A stretch of 64,000 bases of DNA. Origin: Pogonophryne albipinna (Eukaryota > Chordata > Actinopteri > Perciformes > Artedidraconidae). Under the pieces are notes generated by a model. It was not told the DNA's origin, searched no databases, and worked only from the letters and a program-made list of their open reading frames with translations. The translations under genes were made by a program, and so were the position numbers. Shown here piece after piece: positions 1 to 20,702 of the stretch. Position 1 is the first letter of the stretch. Each line of letters starts with the position of its first letter. The stretch is taken from positions 19,111,401 to 19,175,400 of the forward strand of contig CM053260.1 of NCBI GenBank assembly GCA_028583405.1, given 5' to 3'.

Positions 1-1142
1 CAGCCCCGCCCACTTTTGGGGAAACCAACGCTGTCATTTGAATGGCGATCAAGCCTGAAGCCACAGAGATCTTCTGTTACTGTCCTTTCTTCTTAGAGGA
101 AGTACAGAAACACGTAACTGTGGATTTGTTTTAATGTTTGAGGTGCAATAAACGACAGCAGCTTTTTGGCATGATACAACTATTATTTTCTGCCTCGCTC
201 ATGAGAGTAACAGCTGGCGAAATTACAGCCTCGCCAACTGATTTTAATTTAACCATATATAGAGCCCGATTCTCGATTTCAAATGTGTGCTCTAAAATGA
301 TATTTATAAATGACTATTATCATTATTATAAGCAAGACAATACATGGCAAAGATATGTAGAAAATAAACGTATTTAAGATACGTTCATAACAAACGTAAC
401 GTGGGAGAAAATACATTTCTTGCTAAACGTAATTGAGAATGCAGTTTACAGTAATTCTATGGGAACGTAATTTTTAGGAGACAGGGTTGGACTTATTTTG
501 TATGAATGTATGTTTCATCCAATCATAGAGCTTGTTGACTTATCACGAGGTTTGTCAAAGCGGACAGGCGTCGTCACAACAATAGCTGGGGATTGTGGGT
601 AGTGTAGTCTCTTTGGCGCTCCACATTTCAGAGAAAACAAGTTGTTTCTCAGAATTGAAGGGGAAAAACACAAAAGCATTCTACACAATTTAAACCTATC
701 AATGTCGTTTAATTAACAAGGATAATCTGGTGTTTTTGAGTTGATGAGTAGTGGAGATATCACTGTCAAATCAATCGACAGTAAGGAGAATACTTACTTC
801 CGGCTGTACAATTCTCCGTTATCCAATGGGAATGGACGCTCACATTGCCTTTAAGAGCTGCTGACATAAATGGATGCGGTGCTTCCCTGAGCGTCAAATA
901 CCGCCGCTGATGGGAATACATTGCAATCAGTTGAAAGCTCTTTGCGTCTGTTTATGAAGCTGAAGGAGCCTCGGCGCGTCCCAACTGCACGCCACGGGGT
1001 CCTTGACCAAACGTCGCTCCTGGACGTTTAGGGAGTGAGAGTGTGTTGGTGTGACATATACAGGTGACTAACCTGAGAGTGAGTAAAAGCTCTCAGGAGA
1101 AAATCAGAAGAAATTATAAATCACTGCTTTCTAAATTGCTGG
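1..1142. other. non-coding stretch, no gene recognised
   Basis: No exon, RNA gene or clear transposon terminus was recognised here. The part around 380-480 (repeated ACGT-containing AACGTAA words) reads like an old dispersed repeat, but I could not define its ends. The only longer open frame, at 138-377, has no recognisable domain and no coding character. Confidence 0.5.
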
Positions 1143-1500
1143 GCCAGCCTACAATGGTATAAGAGTTCCTTTGTATTTCCACTTAAAAAGTAAAAAAGTG
1201 CTAGTGCAGTACTTCGGGAACGTCGACGTGGGGGGTGGGGGGGTAGTGGCGAGCGTGCCGTGAACGTTGTGATCAGCTGATTTTGCGCAGTTCTCCAGTG
1301 TGTGCGCGGGGCACAGAATGTGCACAGGGGTGTCTCCCACTGCAGCCAGTTGGCGTAGTTTTGGCACAATGCCGTTGTACAAACCGACGTTAACAGCCGA
1401 CTCTGGAAAAGCTTAACAAGTAGGTCGGTACGCAAAGGCCCTTAGTCACGGTACGCATTTCAGATTTTTGCCGCGCATGCGTACCAGTTATGTGCACCTG
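1143..1500 (-). mobile_element. fragment of a dispersed hAT-like repeat (family shared with 29.2-29.6 kb and 49.1-49.5 kb)
   Basis: Read on the minus strand, this starts CAGGTGCACATAACTGG at 1500. It then shares long stretches with 29242-29560 (plus) and 49140-49456 (minus), including words such as TGTGCCAAAACTACGCCAA and GATCACAACGTTC. The other two copies begin CAGGGGTGCACATAACTGG, which resembles a hAT terminal repeat. The second terminus was not found, so the left boundary is approximate. This copy stands alone, whereas the other two are embedded in a larger element. Confidence 0.6.
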
Positions 1501-3968
1501 TATATAACCCCTCACAATGCGATCTGGGGACTCTTTTTTTCTTGCTGCCTTTGACGTGATGATCCTTGACGTCTGTCAGGGCTTCATTACCATTCCTCAC
1601 ATCATCCATGATACATTTTCCGCATTGTAAAGTAGTATACTTGTGCATCATCCACATCAAAACAGACGTGCAAGGTAGGGTACTACATGATTCAATAGTG
1701 AAGAATGTTGGTGAATGGACAAATCAAAAGCAAATCCTCTCAAATGCACGTCTCAAAGTCTGGACTCTAGATAACTTTATTGAAAGCAAAGCAAGACATT
1801 CATTATCCTTAGTTTACTTTTGTTTTGGATGATTTGTTATGGGTTTTATGAAGAGAGCACCACTTACATTCAATGGCTGTTAGAATGTGTAATCAAAGAC
1901 TACAGACTTCCATTAGACAATCAGAGCAAACTATCCACTCAGATTCTTTATGACACCAACACAGCAGGGAGAGAGACTGTGAGAGATAAAGAGAGCGAGA
2001 GCGAGCTGGAGAGAAACACCCGAGTCAGACCCTCCTAAACGTGACCAGACTAGTGATGTTGTGGTGAATTACCGGTAAAGCTCCAGAGTGAAACACTTCC
2101 TTAACTCCAGCAGTATGTGTTGTGAGAATCAGGCCACAGCATAAGAAAAAAAATGTATTCAACATTCACACAGAGAATATACACCCACTCAAGCATCACA
2201 CAGTGGACATTTAAAACCACATCTATGCAAAGTGGCCCTGCATACGCTGCCAATATTCTGTTGTCCTCTGGTGAAAGGAATTGCCTGAGTGCAGTGAATT
2301 ATGTTTTTAAGTAGGGAACTTAGGGAATCAAAGGTGGGCAACTTCATATTGTTGTGCTGCCAGGCGAACAATGGTTAGAGCACAATCACTCACTTTCGTA
2401 CACACTGACTATAATTATAAGTGGAGTACATATAACTGTCAATACATTGGCATGTACGACGCTGAGGAGGAGACCCAGTAGGAGAGAGTGTGGGACAATA
2501 GTGTTACCCCATAGTACCACACATTTAAAAAGAAGTGTAAATATTCACACTCCCATGTTTGACTACGTACACATCGATGCACATTAATCGGCAAATTGAT
2601 CACCTTAAGTTAAATATAACTTAATCTAAACTGCATTCAAACTTAAATCTCTTGAGTGTCGATGAAAAAAATGTTACCTCTTTGAAAAAAAAAAAGCAAA
2701 AGTTGAGGCATATATCTCCCCAAAAAAGAAACATAATGTTATTGCTGTAACTCCCATTGGAAACAGCAGAAAACAGCCCCTGGACTTAAACAAGATGTTC
2801 CTAGGAGCATTCACTGACTCTCAGGTGAGTCAACCTAACAGCCTATCAATATATATCTAGCGTTCTGTACTCTCCAACAAATACCTTTCTGCCTCACTCA
2901 CACGCACATATGTGTTCCCTTCATAGGTTGGGACAAGCTGACGTATTTCAGCACTGCAGGAATAATCCATATCCTCTCTTAATGTCAGTGTCCTCAATTC
3001 CGTTGGGTATAGGGTTAACAAAAAGAGAACAAAGGATGGAAGTCTACCTAGTGGGATCAAAATCCCTTTGGCTCTCAGATCTCCTAGCAGAAATAAGTAG
3101 GTTGCATTTACGCAGGGAGCTTTGTATTGACAATGAAGACTTGCGTGAAAAACAAAGAAAAAAGATAACCCCGATGGGAAAAAGAGTTTGCTAAATTCAC
3201 CGGAATGGAAAAGGAAGACATAACTTTTGTCTGCAAACAGTTTCTCTAAAATGGTGACATTATGGAACTGTGATGAAGCAATTTTCCCACCCAAAACATT
3301 TCTTTTTTTTGTAGAACCAAGTGAGTATTGGCAATATTCAAAGTGCTTCCGAATCAAGATTCAGGCACTTTAGACTCTCTATTTACAGTATCTAAGGTGT
3401 TGCGAGAGATGCTTTCAACATCTCAAGAGAGCACTACTGGAAGATGACAATGTATTACAGTCCTTTGCAAAACAAATGAGCACCAAAGAAAATTAAAAGT
3501 CAAATAGCTGTGAGTTCCACTTAGTAGCAAGTGCGCGAATGAGCATCTGGCAATTGGCGAGCGTCAGGCGTTATTTACATTGCCTCAAAGTGGATGGTGA
3601 TGGGGAAGAAAAATCAATATGGATACAAACAGTGTAATGGCAGAGTAATGTGTTCCCCTGGGCAAGCAACCCAGAAGAAATCCTGTCAGGCTAATGCGGA
3701 GTGGAAGTGGAATTCAGTTGGTGTCTTTTAACCAACCCTTTCCGCTGCCACATTCAATGCACATGCACATCTCGGCTCCTAAAGTCAGTTTTCAAGGCTG
3801 TCTTCTCTCGCTGCCTCCTCAGAATGCCAACCCTGCAGAGCCGCCAATCACAGCAGTTGGATGGTACGGTAAACAAGAATGTAAGTGGGCAGGATCACAT
3901 ATGTAAAAGGGTGATGCTCTTGATGGTGATTGATGTTGTTTATTATGGGTCATTGTCTTCCTTTCAAA
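1501..3968. other. non-coding stretch with a purine-rich patch
   Basis: No gene is recognised. A GAGA-rich patch lies at about 1966-2020. The open frame at 2857-3357 on the minus strand has no recognisable domain, and exon-like splice borders were not seen. Confidence 0.45.
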
Positions 3969-7511
<3,543 letters not shown>

Positions 7512-8843
7512 CAGTGGCGGCGCCAGGGTATGGCTGGGGTAGGCTACAGCCATACCAAGAAATGGCTTAGCCCCACCTTAGCCTCACCATGAAAAATGAT
7601 TTAAGCTAATTAAATTAAATAATAAGCAAAATGCAAAATGTTGAGAACACAGCTTGCAAAAATATACGGGTTGTGTCCACAACACTCAAACTGATCCTGC
7701 TGTAACAACAAGTGCACGTTACCGATGCAATATGGTTGAGACCATTCGGGCTTATGCTAGAAAAGGGGTGCAAGGAATAGTCCAAGTAGTGGGGGAGTTG
7801 TATACACTAAAGGTGTGGAAATTCTCTGGTGTTATAATATCAGCGCGGCCGCGGTCAGATCAAAATGCCTCCGAATGCAATTTGAATAGACCTACAGCCA
7901 ATCAGAGCAACGAAACGTTGGGTCTGCGTCATGCCTTACTGATTGAGATCAATCGGAACCGCCAGAGCCTCTGGGAGCCGCCATTCAGTATCCCCATTGG
8001 ATCTTCAACGTGTACTATCATACGTCACGTTCACAGTGATCCCTTTTTATTTACTACAAGACAAATGTGCCGTTTTATTTCATACAGTTCCATTTTGATT
8101 GAGACAGGGAAATAATCGAAACCTCACACGTGGCGTTTCACTGTCAAGGGGGGCGATGTAGCGTGTACGCAATTACATTGCAAATACAGACTTGAGCCCC
8201 ACCACTGTATGGGTTAGCCCTACCATAGATTACATTACATTGTATTTAGCTGACGCTTTTATCCAAAGCCACTTACAATAAGTGCGTTCGACCAACAAGA
8301 CACAACCTTGAAGAAAACAGAATCATATAAGTACATCAGGTTTCATAGAGCTAAAACATTTCAAGTGCTACACAACTGGTTATAGATAAGCCAGTCCTTT
8401 ATTAGTATATAAGTGCTTTGTAAGCAATTATTTGTTAGTAAATCTATCGATCGAAGTGGAGTCGAAAGAGATGAGTTTTCAGTCTGCGCCGGAAGGTGTG
8501 TAAGCTTTCTGCTGTCCTGATTTCAATGGGGAGCTCATTCCACCATTTTGGAGCCAGGATAGCAAACCCACGTGTTTTTGCTGATGGGAACTTGGGTCCC
8601 CCTCGCAGCGAGGGTGCAGCGAGCTGTTTGGCTGATGCAGAGCGGAGTGCACGCGCTGGGGTGTACAGTTTAACCATGTCCTGGATGTAGGAAGGGCCAG
8701 ATCCATTCGCAGCATGGTACGCAAGTACCATTGTCTTGAAGTGGATTCTAGCAGTTACCGGAAGCCAGTGAAGGGAGCGGAGGAGCGGAGTGGTGTGGGA
8801 AAAAGAAAGATTACCCAACAAAAATACTCTGGCGCCGCCACTG
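7512..8843. mobile_element. hAT-type DNA transposon, non-autonomous, with exact 8-bp TSD
   Basis: The element begins CAGTGGCGGCGCCAG and ends with its inverse, CTGGCGCCGCCACTG. It is flanked on both sides by the identical 8-mer ACTGTAAA (7504-7511 and 8844-8851). 8-bp duplications with CAG...CTG termini are typical of the hAT superfamily. No transposase is present. Part of the interior is a LINE fragment (8231-8806). The first ~80 bp recur inside the elements at 28838 and 48893. Confidence 0.9.
8231..8806 (-). mobile_element. 5'-truncated L2/CR1-clade LINE, 3' end, nested in the hAT element
   Basis: The minus strand encodes the typical C-terminus of a fish CR1/L2-group reverse transcriptase ORF: LRSLHWLPVTARIHFK, then WWNELPIEIR and FRRRLKTHLFRLHFDR before a stop near 8447. 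It is followed by a 3' UTR and a short TGTAATG-type tail (8231-8250). The piece lies inside the hAT borders, so it either inserted into the hAT or was captured by it. Only the C-terminal region remains; the palm motifs are absent. Confidence 0.85.
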
Positions 8844-8851
8844 ACTGTAAA

Positions 8852-14463
<5,612 letters not shown>

Positions 14464-15529
14464 TAGTGTTAATTTCGTCAGCTATTTTTTTATTTAGTTT
14501 TAGTCTTAGTCCTGTGTTAAATGTTCTTTTTAGTTTTAGTCATATTTAGTCACCTTCATCCTGTTTTTATTTAGTCAAGTTTTAGTCGACTAAAAGTCTG
14601 AGCATTTTAGTCTTATTTTAGTCAAAGAAAACTAATTATTTTAGTCTACTTTTTGTCAATGAAAACTGTTGAGTGTTTTTTAGTCATCAGATTATATAGA
14701 ACATTTCAGTCAAACTAGTCTAGCCAAAACCAATAATTTGTCATTTTAGTATATATAAATAAATAAGATTATATCTTGTCCTTATTTGATGAAAAACAGG
14801 TTGAATGATTAAGAAGCTTTGCAGAGAGTATCTGGTCATGTTTGTGGTGTTTTTACCTGTGTTATGGCCACATTGCTTCCCTTCTGATAAAACAATGCAT
14901 TCGCTTTTTTTCTCCGCCTCATTGTAGCAAAAATGGGCCCAAATATCACGTTGTTTCTTTCTCCCAAGCAGTGGTGGCTTTAGACTTTTTCGTTGTCAGT
15001 CATTTTGACTGACACGATTGTAACATTTCCGTCATAATCCATTATTATCCGTCGAGTGCACAATTTATCACTCACTCGCGCTGACGGGGGGTATTCGGTT
15101 AACGCGAGTGCGACCACTGTTCCCAAGCCCTGTTGTTGCCATTTTATTTTCTGTTAAATAAGGTTAGTTAGTTATAATTCAAATCTACCTCCGCGCGCAC
15201 CACAGACACACAGCTGCTGCCCAGCGCAGCACCGGAAATGGAACTGCTGGGAGAAAAACTGACTATCAGAGATGTAACGTTATCTTTGATAATATTTCGT
15301 CTCCTCATTTTTCGTCAACGAAAGTAAAGAGAGATTTTGGCATAGTTTTTATTTAGTAAACTACATTTTCGTCTCGTCACTTTTCGTCAACGATATTGCA
15401 TGATGATTTCGTTACAGTTATTGTTTACTGCCGTCGGTGCCGTCTCGTCATCGTCTCGTTTTCGTCATGGAAAAAAAGGTCGTTGACGAACATATTTCGT
15501 CATAGTGTTAGTCAACGAAATTAACACTA
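14464..15529. mobile_element. hAT-type MITE (TAGTGTTAATTTCGT termini) with exact 8-bp TSD
   Basis: The left end TAGTGTTAATTTCGTC is mirrored by ACGAAATTAACACTA at the right. Flanking 8-mers are identical, GTGCCAGT (14456-14463 and 15530-15537). The interior is built of many degenerate TTTAGTC and TTTCGTC words pointing inward from each side. There is no transposase. A 1.07 kb non-autonomous element. Confidence 0.9.
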
Positions 15530-15537
15530 GTGCCAGT

Positions 15538-17118
15538 GCCAGGGCACTAATATTGTGAAGTTAAGTCGAAAAAGTGAAATGACTGGTGCAACTAGAGCAC
15601 TGAATTGGCAAATACCTATTAACCTGCCTGAGAATCCACACTCTCGTCATTCCAACATTGACAGTATTTGATATGATGTATCAAGGCCATGACATTCATA
15701 GTGCACAAAACACCTGAATTTAAACTTTCATTGTTCCGACACTCTTATTTCCCTCGTAAAGTGACTTGATAATGGTTAACATTTTGTAGCAGGTAAGGTT
15801 TCTCTCTAGGTATAATAATTCAATATAACCTGCTGAGAGCTGAGTTTCTATATTTCCAAAACTGTGAAAACAAGGCAGAGGTGTATAATTAAAAAAAACA
15901 GCCTTTTTGTGCATTGTGTGCTTCAAACTTATTTATCACACTATTTTCAAATTGCTTCCTGTAGGCTATATCTTAAACAAAAACAAAAGTATAAAAAGGG
16001 AGATGGAAAGGAAGATAAAAAAACATCACTAAAACACACACCAAGGAGAAACAATTTGAAAATATATTTGCCTGCGACCATTAACTTCCTCCCCTGCACA
16101 CACTTTCATACATCAGCATTATCTCAAGCATTGTTCTAAAGATCAAAGGCTTTTCTGTTTTATAACCAAGACATGGGTTTCTTCCAGGGTGTCCGGCCTG
16201 TGTCATCACGTGGACTATTAAATCCCACCCCCCCACACCCAAACCCGCGTCAGCAGCCCTTGGGTTTTTGTCATGGCAGGTCCATAATTCACCAGGATGG
16301 GAGACTGTGACATGGATCATCCCTGGGGGCCCGGATGCTTTAAGCACTTCCACTGCTGAAACGGAAAAGGATGCTCCTCGTCCATCAATGCTTCCCTCTC
16401 TATGGCACACACTGGCTGACAGTCAAAAGCATATGAACAGGCTCAAGTGGGACAAACCAAGTGTGCACACACACACACGCTGAGAGCAAAGAGCCATGCC
16501 ATCGATCATACCATCCGCCCCTTACATCATCCGCTTCCATTCCTTTATTCCCTCCCATCTCACTTTATACCCTTTTATTCTCATTGACTAAGACAGAAGA
16601 CAGTGGAGAACGTCCAATCGGAAGACCTTTGACCCGGATAAGACTGATGGTGTCTCTTCCTGGGCGTCTTGAAGCCTGTTCCTTAATTTGTTATCCTCTC
16701 CTCTGGGAAAGTGAAAAGTAATATACTCATGCATTCTGTAAAACACATTTGTCACAAACATGTTCTCAAACAGGATGCTGCCAAAGGTTTTAATATGTAT
16801 AGCATATACTCGTTGTAAGGGTGTTTTTCTATAAGAACGTATTTGAATAGTTGCTGTATTTGTCGACACTGAAAAGGTTAAATTATGGGGAAATTATGAT
16901 TTCTGCTTTATCTACAAGAGCAGATTTATCATAATGTATTGTGTCTCTTAAGTAATACAAATTACAATTCTCTTGTAGAACTTGCCAATTTCAGGAAGTA
17001 TATCAGATGCAATATGTTGAGGTTAAGGGAAGGGCAGAGGAGACTTAAAGACAAACAGAGAGAGTGTGTGTGAGAAGCAAAGGAACAATGTTACATAACA
17101 GCTGGAGAGACAAGCCAG
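15538..17118. other. non-coding stretch, nothing recognised
   Basis: No exon-like or transposon-terminal sequence was recognised. A short ACACACAC run is at 16465-16476. The open frame at 16081-16410 minus has no domain. Confidence 0.45.
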
Positions 17119-17200
17119 CAGGGCCACCCCTAGCCAACTTGGGGCCCCAAGCGACATTGTGAGATGAGGCCCCCCCCACCGACAGGAGTAAAACAAATGT
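17119..17200. mobile_element. hAT terminus fragment (CAGGGCCACCCCTAGCC type)
   Basis: The segment resembles the inverse of the right end of the hAT shell at 39662-43082. Both run CAGGGCC, then CCCTAG, a GGGGCC(C)TAAGCGA-like block and a run of C. The opposite terminus was not located, so this is either a solo end or a decayed element extending to the right. Confidence 0.55.
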
Positions 17201-20200
17201 TTTTGGAAACAAAGTAGGCTACTTTGCAAATATAATTCCTGCTTATTATTAGTATCAACAGCTACTTTTTTATACAGTGAGGTAAATGGTAAATGTGCAT
17301 GTATGTCGTTCAGTATGCGTTTACAGATGAATACGTCTGCATTTCCTGCCAAATACTAGCCTCAAAAAGATTACAATATAATTAATGCAAATAAACTACT
17401 TCTACTACTAATAATAATCATAATCAATTCAATAATATAAATACTATATTATTGTATTGTAATATAGTTGTAATAGTCAAGACAAAACATGCTTATTACA
17501 TGCTCAAAAACTGATATTTCTTAAATCTGTATTTAAATGTAGTTCCCTCTGTCAGCAATGTATCAACAACTACACACACATTTCTATCAGTATTTATCTG
17601 TGTTGTGGTTGACATGATGATGACTGTTAGGAGTTAAGGGGAGAGGCTTAGCATCACCATGAAATGTGCAAATTGACATACAAATTAATAAAAGGGGAAA
17701 AATGCTCCATGTGTTTTAGGCTGTAAACTTTAACTGTTATGTAAGCCAACTAGACAGACAGTGTATCACTCTTCCTCCTGTACATTAGCAGATCAAAGGC
17801 ATAACATACTTCAATGAATGTTAAATAAAGAATGCTGGAAATAACTGCATCTCCATTAGCCTATATGCTGCAGAGACTGCCTTCTTCATGTCGTGAATTG
17901 CAGCTGATGTTTTAATATGGCAATTGGCAATTTGACTTATACAACATTTGCAAGTTGTACATTTGACTCATACAATAACCCACCTTCGAGTGATGCTCTT
18001 CAATGTTCCAACTTGGTTTAAATTAGCAAACAAGGATGGGCTAGTAATAAGGACTGTCTCGGAAGTAAGAAAGACAGAGGGGGAAACAGGAAAAGATCCA
18101 TATTATGTCAACCGTTGGTAGGGACCCCCCCCCCACAATGATAAAAGCAAGGATGTTGGAAGTAACAGCACTGTGATCAATACGAAGGAGTCTCATTGTG
18201 CAGCACCTGGCTCTAACTGAGTTACCAGAAGTACAAAGACAGACACACTAAAGGTGACAATATAGTAATGCAAGTTGCTCATTGACGACCAAGTACATGT
18301 TGGCCTTGTAGGTATTTGAGTACCCACCTTTGTATTCATGTTTGCAGATCAAACATCACTGTTTTCCACCTTTCTTGATTTCCTCCCTCTTTCCATTCCT
18401 TTTCCTTGGCCTCCTTCCTTGCTCACATCTTCCTGCCATGCATTTGGAAGTGACATTGTGAGATCGATCCCAACACACAGGTGCATTAGCTCAATAAGCA
18501 GTTTCTGCTTTGTCAAGCAGCAATTCAATCAATGCCTCCTGTTCCCTACACATGGGCTGAACAGAAGCTGGCAACTCCCATCACTTCTGGTTAGAGACGC
18601 TGAGGAATGCAGGAATCAACTCTCCTTTGCATCCAGGAAATAGATAGCATCCAACGGTTGAGTGTGTGCACATGCAAGTAATCTGCTATATTAGCTAAAT
18701 AGATCTTAAACGTCTGTCAGTAAGTCCTCTTTCTTTAGTATTTCAATAGGGATTGTTTCATATATACTTACAACTTTATAACAAACGTACAACATAAATC
18801 TACCACTAGTTCATGGAAATTTGCCTAATCATATTTTTCATCACAAATTACAAGTCCCATAATACTCTGTAGGGCTTCTTTCCTAAAGAAACATGTACAC
18901 ACTAAGCCAAGCTGTCTCAGTGTTCGATAGGCAGTGGAAACCCTTACCAGTGTGATCATGAGTTTTATTTATTTGTGTAAAAGTGTGTGTGTACTGGTTG
19001 TGTGTGTGGGTAATGGTTAATAATGCCCTGTAGGTCGCTGTCTGAATGGTTTTGGGCAAGAGATCCATATTTAAAAGTCTGATTTTAAAACAAGCTACAC
19101 ATAAGCTTCTCAAACTTGATAACAAGAGACATTTTGAAGTGAGAATGCGGGTTTGAAGCTCTGTACACATACAGTCACACAAACAAAAAAACATGAATAC
19201 AAACACCGACTGGAATGCACTCTAGATATTGTCATTTTGCCACACACACACACGCACACAAACAGACATCATGTGCAGCATAACAGCCAATTGCTGTGCG
19301 GGAATCGCTGAGGTGTGAAAAGGAGCTCATACAGAATTGATGGCTACCGACAATGTCTGCAAAACGAAATAATGTGCCATTCAGTATATATGAGACTAAA
19401 CTAAGAGGGATCAGGAAGCATGAGAAGGAAAGCCAGAAGACAGATGAGAGACAGGGCTGTGGGATCTGGGGAGGGAGATCAACATGGCTGTGCCCAGCCT
19501 TGAGTCTGTCTGGAAGCATCTAAATCCTCCTGGCTTTGCAGGCGCTACTCTCCACTGACAGTGCTCTTTCCAACACAATTACAGAAATGTTGTGGGCACA
19601 CCTGCAAGGTGAAGTACGCAGGTGCACCCAGAGGAAATCATGAAAACTAGATGTGAACGCAAACTACAATGTTGTTGTTTTTTAATAGTTGTAAACGCAT
19701 TAGTTTGTAAGTTGATGGTTTGAGATACTGCGCAATTGCATTAGTTATCCTGATGCAGTCTGTCTTACAATGTGAAATGCAGTCATTTACTATGCATAAA
19801 CAAATGGTCTATTTAACACTATATCAGAGACAAAACTGTTTCAGAAAACAGTGCAGCAAAGTAATTACAATCTGATAGCGAAACAGTAAATTACCGGGCA
19901 AGAGGATTGTTGGAGTATAGGCTTCTCCTATGAGAGTCCTTGTGTTGCTTGGATATCAGTTATACGCAGTGAAGTTTACATATTTTAGATCTGGGGAAAA
20001 AAGATCATGTGTATTAATCAGTACTTGGTATGATATTGGGAACAAGTATTAGAGAGAATATTTCCAATCTCCTCTAGTTTGAAAGTGTGTTTTCCATTTT
20101 GAAATGTTGGACTAAGAGCAATGCAAAAGGAAAGTTTTGAGTTACAAAATCCATTGCTATTCATTCTCTTGGAAAATGAATATCCATACAGAATGCATGG

Positions 20201-20702
20201 CACCAACCCTCAAATGTCAGCATATTCTGTTCTCAACTAAAACACGATGTAAAGACATTGAGACTCCTATTGCCATCCTTGTGTTTTGCTGTGTGAACAA
20301 CAGCTAGAAGGCTTCCATATCCTGCTATCTTGTTTTCCTGCATTTTGTCTTACTTTGCCCTCCCCTCAGCCAATCCTCTCTCCCCCGCTCGGCAGGTTGC
20401 CTTGGAAACAGTAAAGGCCCACCAGAGAGGACAATGTGGAAGGGGAGATTCGATGCGTGAACATGCAGGTTTGTGGGGAATATGAGAAAATAAGTGCACC
20501 TCTTTTCTGAGAATGCAGTAAACCCCTCAAATCATCCAGTCCCCTTGACAATATATTCATAGCTATCCAGGTAGTCTTCCCACCTGTACTGGCATGTGTG
20601 TATGTCACATGACTGGGAGATGAAGCTCAAGTCTTCTTCACATAAGAAAAAGTATCCTCCGGGCAATTATAAAGCAGCCTCTCTCAACTCGTCAGGTCAA
20701 CA
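17201..20702. other. non-coding stretch, nothing recognised
   Basis: No gene, RNA or clear repeat boundary was identified. Short CA and TG runs are present near 18980-19010 and 19241-19260. Confidence 0.45.

Noticed and set aside
2857..3357. 166-codon minus-strand frame
   Set aside because: No recognisable motif, no exon borders and AT-rich surroundings; consistent with chance.
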